This document shows, piece after piece, positions 57,584 to 64,000 of a stretch of DNA of 64,000 nucleotides (the stretch's first letter is position 1; each line of letters starts with the position of its first letter). The translations under genes and the position numbers were made by a program. A model generated the notes under the pieces. That model was given only the letters and a program-made list of their open reading frames with translations. It was not told the origin of the DNA and made no database searches. The DNA is from SOIL31 sp964636815 (GTDB lineage: Bacteria; Babelota; Babeliae; Babelales; Vermiphilaceae), in the NCBI GenBank assembly GCA_964636815.1, contig CAZWTF010000007.1, forward strand, positions 1-64,000. The letters run 5' to 3'.

Positions 57584-58482
57584 ATATCGCGATTATAGGG
57601 TTGGGAAGAATGGGCGAAGCTCTTGCGTACCGTGCAGTAAAGGCAGGATTTTCAATTTTTGGTTTTGATCTAAGTGTTGATAGTTGCGCAGCAGCTGCAA
57701 AAGATGGAGTTCAGGTTGTTGCAACTATGCATGATTTTGCAGGTAAAAATATTGATGTTTTTTGGTTGATGGTTCCGCAAGGTGAACTTGTTGATAGAGT
57801 TATTGCGCAATTGCATCCTATGCTTAAAAAAGGAAATATTATTATTGATGGTGGCAATAGCAAATTTAGTGATTCTATGCGTCGTGCACAAGAGCTTGCA
57901 TTGAATGATCTTTATTTTATAGATTGTGGAACGTCAGGCGGAATTCATGGACGTGAAAATGGATTTTGTTTGATGGTTGGTGGTGATAAAAAAGCATATG
58001 ATAGAGTTGAACCATTATTCAAAGCTGTTGCAACACCAGGTGGGTATGCATATGTTGGACCTTCTGGTGCAGGGCACTATGTTAAGATGGTACACAATGG
58101 CATAGAATACGGCTTGTTGCAAGCATACGCTGAAGGGTTTGATGTACTGAAAAATGGTCAATTTAAAAATGATCATTTAGATTTAGAGAAAATTGCATCA
58201 TTGTGGAATCATGGCTCAGTTATTCGCTCTTGGATATTAGATCTTGTTGAAGATATTATGAAGGAAGATCAAAATTTAGATGATATTAAAGGTAACGTTG
58301 CTGCAACTGGTATGGGTAAATGGACTGTTGAACAAGCGCATGCAATGAATATACCAGTACCGGTTATAGAAGAATCATTAAAAGTGCGTGAATGGTCAGA
58401 AAAAACGGGCGGTAATTATACAACAAAGATTGTTGCTATGTTACGTAATAAATTTGGTGGACATGCGGTGTCGAGAAAATAA
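57580..58482 (+). CDS. gnd: 6-phosphogluconate dehydrogenase (decarboxylating), short form
   Basis: The 300-aa start is ATG 57580 with GGTGGAG upstream, overlapping the zwf stop. It makes ribulose-5-phosphate, CO2 and NAD(P)H. Visible are nucleotide motif IIGLGRMGEALA, IIDGGNSKFSD, DCGTSGGIHGRENGFCLMVGG, and the 6PGD signature GHYVKMVHNGIEYG with the catalytic Lys. C-terminal GNYTTKIVAMLRNKFGGHA fits GntZ/Gnd2-type short enzymes of about 300 aa rather than the 468-aa form. Confidence 0.96.
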   Translation: MNIAIIGLGRMGEALAYRAVKAGFSIFGFDLSVDSCAAAAKDGVQVVATMHDFAGKNIDVFWLMVPQGELVDRVIAQLHPMLKKGNIIIDGGNSKFSDSMRRAQELALNDLYFIDCGTSGGIHGRENGFCLMVGGDKKAYDRVEPLFKAVATPGGYAYVGPSGAGHYVKMVHNGIEYGLLQAYAEGFDVLKNGQFKNDHLDLEKIASLWNHGSVIRSWILDLVEDIMKEDQNLDDIKGNVAATGMGKWTVEQAHAMNIPVPVIEESLKVREWSEKTGGNYTTKIVAMLRNKFGGHAVSRK

Positions 58483-58491
58483 AGGGAAATA

Positions 58492-59136
58492 ATGAAAGTA
58501 ATTGATATTAGTTGGCCAATCAGCAAAGCAACAACCGGATATAAAGATAGATCGATTGTTGGTATTGAAGAAATAAAAAATTTTAATCGCGATGGCGTAC
58601 GTGAAACAGCATTGCATGTCAGTTCTCATTCAGGAACACATGTTGATGCACCATCTCATTTTCTAAAAGATGGTAAAACAATTGATGAAATGCACCTTGA
58701 TCGTTTGATTGGTGATTGTGTTGTGCTTGATATGACAACATGCGCTGAGCGTATTACGCGTGATTGTTTGATTGCTCATGATAATGATATTGTTGAAGGC
58801 GGAATTGTGATTTTGCGCACGGCAAACAGTGATTTAAATCCAACGGATAAATTTAGTCCACACTTTGTGTATCTTGAAGCAAGTGGGGCGATTTATTTGG
58901 CTGAAAAAAAAGTAAAAGCTGTTGGTATTGATTATCTTGGTATTGAGCATAGTCAACCTGGTCATCCAACTCATGAAAATTTGATGCATGCAGATGTGGC
59001 GATTATTGAAGGATTACGCTTGGGACATGTTCCGGCGGGTAAATATTTATTTGTATGTTTGCCGCTTAATGTGATTGGTACTGAAGCCGCTCCTGCGCGT
59101 GCTATTCTTATAGCTAAGCGTCCTTCGGAGCTTTAG
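58492..59136 (+). CDS. cyclase/kynurenine-formamidase-like hydrolase
   Basis: The 214-aa protein has the family metal motif SSHSGTHVDAPSHF (H-x-G-T-H-x-D-x-P-x-H), plus IDYLGIEHSQPGHPTHENLM with further His ligands. It also has ALHVSS and GRT-like edges. Members hydrolyse formamides, isatin or other ring systems; the substrate is unknown here. It lies 9 bp after gnd in the same transcript. Its last codons and TAG stop lie within a family B repeat (59120-59147). Confidence 0.88.
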   Translation: MKVIDISWPISKATTGYKDRSIVGIEEIKNFNRDGVRETALHVSSHSGTHVDAPSHFLKDGKTIDEMHLDRLIGDCVVLDMTTCAERITRDCLIAHDNDIVEGGIVILRTANSDLNPTDKFSPHFVYLEASGAIYLAEKKVKAVGIDYLGIEHSQPGHPTHENLMHADVAIIEGLRLGHVPAGKYLFVCLPLNVIGTEAAPARAILIAKRPSEL

Positions 59137-59147
59137 CGAAGTAGGAC
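59120..59147. repeat. dispersed palindromic repeat, family B, at the cyclase stop
   Basis: GTCCT (59120-59124)/AGGAC (59143-59147) and inner CTTCG/CGAAG enclose GAGCTTTAG. It supplies the terminal residues RPSEL and the stop of the cyclase. Confidence 0.7.
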
Positions 59148-59191
59148 TAGAGCTGTTTTGGTTGCTAAGTAACAAATTTATACATAAAAAG

Positions 59192-59221
59192 AAGCCTCTA
59201 AATTTTAGAGGCTTTCTTTTT
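59192..59221. terminator. intrinsic terminator (bidirectional)
   Basis: AGCCTCTA (59193-59200)/TAGAGGCT (59206-59213) with A-runs before and a T-run after. It contains the stop codon of the convergent peptidase gene. Confidence 0.85.
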
Positions 59222-60083
59222 GTACTAATTGTTCTTTTTGCAGCATGAGCGCATACATGATCAGCATTGTGTCACAATGTTTTATAGGATCAATAATATT
59301 GACATGTCCGTAGGTGCATCGATCTTCCATACCAGCATGAGCAATTGATAGATTTTTTGATGCAGCGTAAACGTCTGCTTCTCTTTCATTAAGAGATATT
59401 AATTTATCTGTATTAAAATTTTCAGGATTATCAACATGAGAAAGAACAACTCTGAGCATAAAACTATGTTGTAATAAGATATGAGACAATTCATGTTGGT
59501 AGGTGAACATTTGATTGAGTCGGGATGTTTTAGTTAATTCAGAAAAGAGTTTTATTTGTGGTTTTTTAAAATAAGGAAAATCTTGCGCATTAAACTCTGC
59601 ACCTTTTGCACTTGCTAAAAGATTTTCTTCAGAAGTGATTTCATATTTGAGAGTTATGTTTTTTGGATCAATCTTATTTTTTCTGAGCAAAAATACAATA
59701 TCATTATAGATCGATGGTGGAATGTTTTTATTATGTTTTTGAGTAATAGAGGGGTTTTCTGTTTGTAAAAGATCTTTTACGATAATTCTTTGGAGATCAA
59801 AATAATATTGTAAGTGGTTATACGGTTTATGTGTAACGCCTTCAATTTCCTTAAGTGTTTCATGATAGATGTCATCTTGGATTCTATGTATTTCATGATC
59901 TACATCATCTACTGTAGCTAATTGTTTAATTTCTTTAATTTTTGTAAATATAGGATCTTCTTGTTCTTTGACTATGTTTTTTAAAGTTGGCTTGAATAGA
60001 GAAGTTAACATCGCGTTGTTGGATGAAACAGTAGAGGAAAGAGTCAGAATAAGTACTTTGAGGTACTGTTTTTGTTGGTTCAT
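59205..60083 (-). CDS. secreted M48-like HExxH metallopeptidase
   Basis: The 292-aa product has a leader (MNQQKQYLKVLILTLSSTVS), then a helical region. The zinc motif is FTYQHELSHILLQHS (H-E-x-x-H). About 45 residues later, SLNEREADVYAASKN supplies the third ligand pattern E-x-x-x-D as in gluzincins such as M48. It would be a periplasmic or secreted protease. Family assignment within the gluzincins is uncertain. It converges with the cyclase and shares its terminator. Confidence 0.8.
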   Translation of the reverse strand: MNQQKQYLKVLILTLSSTVSSNNAMLTSLFKPTLKNIVKEQEDPIFTKIKEIKQLATVDDVDHEIHRIQDDIYHETLKEIEGVTHKPYNHLQYYFDLQRIIVKDLLQTENPSITQKHNKNIPPSIYNDIVFLLRKNKIDPKNITLKYEITSEENLLASAKGAEFNAQDFPYFKKPQIKLFSELTKTSRLNQMFTYQHELSHILLQHSFMLRVVLSHVDNPENFNTDKLISLNEREADVYAASKNLSIAHAGMEDRCTYGHVNIIDPIKHCDTMLIMYALMLQKEQLVQKESL

Positions 60084-60157
60084 TTGAAGTTTCTCCAGGT
60101 ATAATAAAATTATATATTCATTTTACTTTATCTGGGTAAAACATCAAATAGAAAATT

Positions 60158-60700
60158 TTACCCCCAGGTTTGTTTACTTTGTAGCAACCCTACAATCTGT
60201 TCGCCAAATTGTTGTGCCACAGAAGGATCTGTTGCGGTGATAACATTAGATTCTACAATAACTTTTTCTTCAGGTAGATAAACCACACCATTTTCTGCAT
60301 ATATAGCATTTAATAAACCGTCCTCATTCCATCCTGTTGCATATTTATTTCTGAGTACACCAGCTTTGGCAAGTATACGTGTTGCAATACAAATAGCTCC
60401 GATTGGCTTGTGTTGCAGTGCAGCGTCTTGCAGAATTTTATAACTTGTATTGTTATCTAAGTGCTCAAGTGTTCCAGGTCCACCAATAAAAAATATTCCT
60501 TGATAGTTATCAATTTTTACTTGGTTGAGCGTGATATCAATGTGAACTTTGGAACCATCTTTTGCGACAGCTTTATCAAATCCATCACTTGCAGTGACGA
60601 CAATAAATCCTGCATCAATAAGAACTTTTTTTGTTATACCATATTCAATTTGTTGAAATTCTTTTGATGCAATGACAAGTAATACGGTTATTTCATCCAT
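60158..60700 (-). CDS. DJ-1/PfpI-family protein
   Basis: The start at 60700 (second ATG) is 5 bases after GGGAG. The 180-aa product has LLVIASKEFQQIEY, the FFIGGPGTLEHL nucleophile-binding loop, and KPIGAICIATRILAKAG with the nucleophile Cys in A-I-C-x-A. The acidic residue FQQIEY (Glu near residue 18) is the DJ-1 partner. Such proteins repair glycated groups or act as redox sensors; the activity here is not defined. It lies 11 bp after the ComEC-like gene on the same strand. Confidence 0.9.
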   Translation of the reverse strand: MDEITVLLVIASKEFQQIEYGITKKVLIDAGFIVVTASDGFDKAVAKDGSKVHIDITLNQVKIDNYQGIFFIGGPGTLEHLDNNTSYKILQDAALQHKPIGAICIATRILAKAGVLRNKYATGWNEDGLLNAIYAENGVVYLPEEKVIVESNVITATDPSVAQQFGEQIVGLLQSKQTWG

Positions 60701-60714
60701 CATGACTCCCTTTT

Positions 60715-61671
60715 CTACAATGAAACTGTTTTGTTATCAATAGTTCCATTAATACACAATCTCTTATATGTCGCATCATAATAACATACATGTTTAGCTG
60801 TTGATGGTTCAATAAAAAGCCTACATGCAGGATCATTATTAAGTTGTTTTTTGTATGATATAGATTTGATATTACCATTCTGAGCGAGTATTGTTTTTTT
60901 GAGCATAGCGTATGATCGCCATGCAAATGGTGGAATTCTTCCTTGCCATGCTGGTATATAAAGATTTTTGATATGCATTTTTGTGGCAAGAAATTGAACG
61001 GCATCAAGAATGCGCTTATTAAATTTACATATTACAAGATGATCAATTTGCATTGATCCTGTTTTTTGTACAATTTCAGGAACCAATGTGTATGAAACAA
61101 AAGATTCATAATTAGGACGAGATGCTATGTAGCCTGGATCAATTATAGTGAGACTGTTGTTATGGTTGAGGAGTGTTAATTGCCCTTTGTTGCAGGCAAT
61201 TGTTGTGACTGTCTCATGCGTATAAGGAAATAATTTCAAAACAATGCAAGTGGCAACCAGTACAAATCCAAGTAATCCAGTGCGATGTATAATCGAGGTT
61301 ATTTTTTTGCTATGTACAACAGCCAATGCAATGAGCGGAATACACAACAGCATAATCATGGGAGGTTTACAAAATCCAATTAACCATGCGCGTTGTTCCA
61401 GATTAAGACAAGCAAGCCAGAATGTGGTGATCTGTTCTAAGCACCAGATCAAGAATGCATTGGGTAAGTAAAAAAGTTCCAAGAAAAAAATAAGTGATGA
61501 TACTAATAAAAAGCATGTTAAAAAGGGACCAAAAAGAAGTGTGCTGATAGGGGTTAATAAAGATATAGGTAATCCCCACGCTATTAAAAAAGGGAGTGAG
61601 ATAAAAGATATAAACAGTTGTAACTGTAGACTTTTAAGTAATGATTGGTACCATTTTGCAATTTTTTTCAT
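60715..61671 (-). CDS. ComEC/Rec2-like protein, shortened with degenerate hydrolase domain
   Basis: The 318-aa product has four to five N-terminal helices resembling part of the ComEC Competence domain (ISLPFLIAWGLPISLLTP.. LLFGPFLTCFLLV). A soluble domain follows, starting KGQLTLLNHNNSLTIIDPG. In ComEC the metallo-beta-lactamase domain has an I-D-x-G motif, then T-H-x-D-x-D-H. Here the second motif reads LVICKFNKRILDAV, so the metal site is absent. It is half the usual length (about 700). The assignment to ComEC is moderate; it may be a retired copy or a separate membrane protein. Confidence 0.6.
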   Translation of the reverse strand: MKKIAKWYQSLLKSLQLQLFISFISLPFLIAWGLPISLLTPISTLLFGPFLTCFLLVSSLIFFLELFYLPNAFLIWCLEQITTFWLACLNLEQRAWLIGFCKPPMIMLLCIPLIALAVVHSKKITSIIHRTGLLGFVLVATCIVLKLFPYTHETVTTIACNKGQLTLLNHNNSLTIIDPGYIASRPNYESFVSYTLVPEIVQKTGSMQIDHLVICKFNKRILDAVQFLATKMHIKNLYIPAWQGRIPPFAWRSYAMLKKTILAQNGNIKSISYKKQLNNDPACRLFIEPSTAKHVCYYDATYKRLCINGTIDNKTVSL

Positions 61672-61804
61672 AATAATTATTGACTAGTATATCATATAAT
61701 GTTTTATGTAACAAAACTCATTTCAAGTTATTGATTTTAAAAGCAGGAGTGCATTAGTATGACAATAGGGTGAATAAAGTTGTATTAAAAAAAGGGGGAA
61801 TATT

Positions 61805-62023
61805 ATGAAGCTTCCTAATCACGAATTACGTGATAATTCTGAGCAGAATAATGAGCGCCGTTGGTCGCAAAGAATTAAACAGTATTGGCGCAATATGTAT
61901 AGATCAGATAAATGCACCAGTATGAGCCATGGTAGTTACGACAAAGTAAGATCTATGTCATGGGCACGTGGTGAAAATTGGCGTCGAAATCATCCAAAAA
62001 GTTTGAATAAACAGCACAAATAA
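61805..62023 (+). CDS. small basic cytosolic protein
   Basis: The 72-aa product has AGGGGG before its ATG and no signal peptide. It is rich in Arg, Trp, Ser, Asn and Lys (RRWSQRIKQYWRNMYRSDK; WARGENWRRNHPKSLNKQHK), suggesting nucleic-acid binding. No family recognised. Confidence 0.65.
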   Translation: MKLPNHELRDNSEQNNERRWSQRIKQYWRNMYRSDKCTSMSHGSYDKVRSMSWARGENWRRNHPKSLNKQHK

Positions 62024-62110
62024 TAGTATCAATATTAACTTGATGTTTTAAAGTTGCTGTATAAGCTGTTACATGTTGAGAAATTGATATGTAACAGCAG
62101 AAGGTATTCT

Positions 62111-62392
62111 ATGAAACATCAGTTTTTTTTCTTTTTATTGCTCCATTCTTTTTCTGCATATGCTATGCAGCCTGAACAAAATAATATCACTAAAAATCAG
62201 TTGATAAACAGATTCACTGCCTTCAATTATCAGATGAAGCAGCTCTACCCAGATACATTTGATGCAAAAGAATTTGGATGGTTCATAGTAGGACTGAGAG
62301 AGATGAAACCAAATGAATTTGAAAGTCATAAAGAAGAGTTGTTGAATATGATGAAACCTTTGAATCTTTTTGAACAAGAAAAGTTGGGTTAA
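62111..62392 (+). CDS. small secreted protein of unknown function
   Basis: The start at 62111 has AAGG upstream; the longer frame at 62054 adds only leader-like sequence. The 93-aa product has a signal peptide (MKHQFFFFLLLHSFSAYAM). The mature part is helical (QLINRFTAFNYQMKQLYPD). It precedes the transketolase gene by 19 bp. Confidence 0.7.
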   Translation: MKHQFFFFLLLHSFSAYAMQPEQNNITKNQLINRFTAFNYQMKQLYPDTFDAKEFGWFIVGLREMKPNEFESHKEELLNMMKPLNLFEQEKLG

Positions 62393-62411
62393 TTTTAAAA
62401 AAAAGTGAGCG

Positions 62412-64000
62412 ATGAAGCCATTACATAATCTTATCGAATATATTGAACATAAAGCGTATGCTTTGCGTTGTTGGTCGGTAAAATTACCAGCACAAGCAGG
62501 ATCAGGTCATACAACATCTTGTTTATCCGCAGCAGATATTGTTGCGGTACTTTTTTTCTATGCTATGCGGTATGATCCTTATCGTTATAATAATCCTGAT
62601 AATGATCGTTTTATTTTATCAAAAGGTCATGCAGCACCTTTGTTATACGCTGCATGGTGTGAATTAGGTTTAGTATCTGATGAAGAAATGCTTACATACA
62701 GAAAGTTTGGTTCACCGCTCGAAGGGCATCCAACACGTCATTTTAAATACGCTGAAACAGCAACAGGTTCCCTTGGTATTGGACTGTCTGTTGGTGTTGG
62801 TCAAGCGTTGTGTGCCAAGCTTGATAAACGTAATTTTCGTACCTATGTTTTGATGGGTGATAGTGAATCATCAGAAGGAAGCGTATGGGAAGCAGTGCAG
62901 TTAGCAGAGCATTACAAACTTGATCATCTGATTGCATTTGTTGATGTGAATAATCTTGGTCAAAGTACTGAAACAATGCTTGATTATAAAATTAAGCAAT
63001 ATGTAGAAAGATTTTCCTCTTTTGGTTGGCAGGTTTTTGATGTTGATGGTCATGATGTAAAAAGTCTGATGGAAGTTATTGATAGAGCACACCAGGTTGT
63101 TGGTAAACCAGTGATGATTATTGCAAAAACGGTTAAAGGTTATGGTCTTGATTTTGCTGCAGGTTTGCAAGGGTTTCATGGTAAAGCGTTTACCGCTGAA
63201 AAAGAAAAAGAAGCATTAGAAAATTTAAAAAAGAATTTCCCAAAAGCTGCGCAATACAAAGCAGAATTTGACTGGACACCGCAACTTCCACAACCAGATG
63301 CATTAGCATACAGTGGGGCAACAACCATTGTGATTATGGAAAAACCTAAATATAAAAAAGGTGATATGGTTGCAACACGTAAAGCATACGGCACAGCACT
63401 TGCATTGCTCGGTGATATTTGTGATGCGGTAGTAAGTCTTGATGCAGAAGTAAAAAATTCAACCTATGCAGAAATTTTTGAAAGCATCCATCCTGAAAGA
63501 TTTTTCCAATGTTTTGTTGCTGAACAAAATATGGTAGGAATGGGAGTTGGGTTTGATTGTCGTGGTAGAATACCATTTGTTTCTACGTTCAGTTCATTTT
63601 TTTCTCGTGCACATGATCAAATCAGAATGGCTGCAATTGGTAATGCAGCATTACGTTTGGTTGGATCACATTGCGGCGTATCAATTGGGCAAGATGGGCC
63701 ATCGCAAATGGGATTAGAAGATATTGCAATCATGCGTTGTTTACCTGAATCTATTGTATTGTATCCGAGTGATGCCGTGAGTACACACAAACTTGTTGAA
63801 CAGATGGCACGTTATAGTGATGGCATTAGTTATTTGCGCACAACTCGCATGGAAACTCCTGTTTTATATGATAATGATGAACAGTTTCCTGTTGGTGGTT
63901 GCAAAGTACTTCGAAAATCTGAAAAAGATGTTGCGTGTATTGTTGGTGCTGGAGTTACGTTGCATGAAGCGCTTAAAGCGTATGATATACTGGCAAAGAA
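62412..64000 (+). CDS. tkt: transketolase, partial at window end
   Basis: An open frame from ATG 62412 runs off the window (529 codons seen). N-terminal motifs fit transketolase: SGHTTSCLSAADIVAVL (thiamine-binding His), ILSKGHAAPLLYAAW, ATGSLGIGLSVGVGQALCAK, the ThDP/Mg motif GDSESSEGSVWEAVQLA..DVNNLGQS (GDGE replaced by GDSE). Then KTVKGYGLDFAAG, and the pyrimidine domain MVATRKAYGTALALLGD, FFQCFVAEQNMVGMGVGF with the catalytic Glu, and GQDGPSQMGLEDIA. It interconverts sugar phosphates in the non-oxidative pentose phosphate pathway and complements zwf-gnd at 56-58 kb. Confidence 0.96.
   Translation, partial: MKPLHNLIEYIEHKAYALRCWSVKLPAQAGSGHTTSCLSAADIVAVLFFYAMRYDPYRYNNPDNDRFILSKGHAAPLLYAAWCELGLVSDEEMLTYRKFGSPLEGHPTRHFKYAETATGSLGIGLSVGVGQALCAKLDKRNFRTYVLMGDSESSEGSVWEAVQLAEHYKLDHLIAFVDVNNLGQSTETMLDYKIKQYVERFSSFGWQVFDVDGHDVKSLMEVIDRAHQVVGKPVMIIAKTVKGYGLDFAAGLQGFHGKAFTAEKEKEALENLKKNFPKAAQYKAEFDWTPQLPQPDALAYSGATTIVIMEKPKYKKGDMVATRKAYGTALALLGDICDAVVSLDAEVKNSTYAEIFESIHPERFFQCFVAEQNMVGMGVGFDCRGRIPFVSTFSSFFSRAHDQIRMAAIGNAALRLVGSHCGVSIGQDGPSQMGLEDIAIMRCLPESIVLYPSDAVSTHKLVEQMARYSDGISYLRTTRMETPVLYDNDEQFPVGGCKVLRKSEKDVACIVGAGVTLHEALKAYDILAK

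Overview
The window is AT-rich DNA of a Gram-negative bacterium. It encodes outer-membrane biogenesis proteins (BamD-like, TamB-like, a barrel protein ending in Phe), MurJ, a LolD-type ATPase and an apolipoprotein N-acyltransferase-like protein. It also encodes an unusually large number of small proteins with Sec signal peptides and no recognisable function, many in tandem paralogous sets. There is little biosynthesis beyond the pentose phosphate route. This profile resembles host-associated Dependentiae (TM6) bacteria. That assignment is an inference from gene style; no rRNA or marker tree was available.

Layout. 1-3.4 kb: tmRNA, a GIY-YIG protein and small secreted proteins. 3.4-7.5 kb: a barrel-like protein and a very large secreted protein. 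7.7-10.8 kb: comM, acpS, and an alkylation-repair pair (AlkD-like, Ogt). 11.3-17.5 kb: Lnt-like protein, initiator tRNA with a duplicated tail, a Nudix hydrolase, murJ and lolD. 17.9-24.4 kb: lon, two related secreted coiled-coil proteins, and bamD-yraN-cdsA. 24.6-30.7 kb: a GspE/PilB-pseudopilin-TamB operon. 30.8-34.8 kb: a PLD nuclease, a frameshifted rluD-type gene, mgtE, tRNA-Lys and tRNA-Glu. 34.8-43.6 kb: a minus-strand accessory island. 44-50.9 kb: a secreted DUF1338/HglS-like protein, a photolyase-like protein and an MscS channel. 50.9-56 kb: mutL and further secreted paralog families. 56.2-64 kb: zwf-gnd-cyclase, a secreted HExxH peptidase, a DJ-1/PfpI protein, a ComEC-like remnant and a transketolase cut by the window edge.

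The most unusual region is the island at 35.9-43.6 kb. Two adjacent AAA+ ATPases both carry N-terminal signal peptides. They precede a 993-aa exported protein whose C-terminal ~115 residues look like a bacterial EndoU nuclease toxin. A small gene overlaps its stop codon (ATGA) and is probably its immunity gene. Further along lie a toxin-less paralog of the toxin's helical region, two small orphan genes and a second immunity paralog. In an intracellular symbiont this could be an exported effector or polymorphic-toxin cassette with its own exported ATPases.

Several dispersed palindromic repeat families are scattered through the window. One (core TTCGACAAGCTCA) sits twice, in frame, inside the MutL linker and once forms an almost perfect 80-bp palindrome. 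A second forms the last codons and stop of the cyclase gene. A third is a two-hairpin element found after lon and in the gspE leader. A ~120-bp promoter module is duplicated upstream of two unrelated secreted-protein genes; one copy abuts a hydrolase gene fragment.
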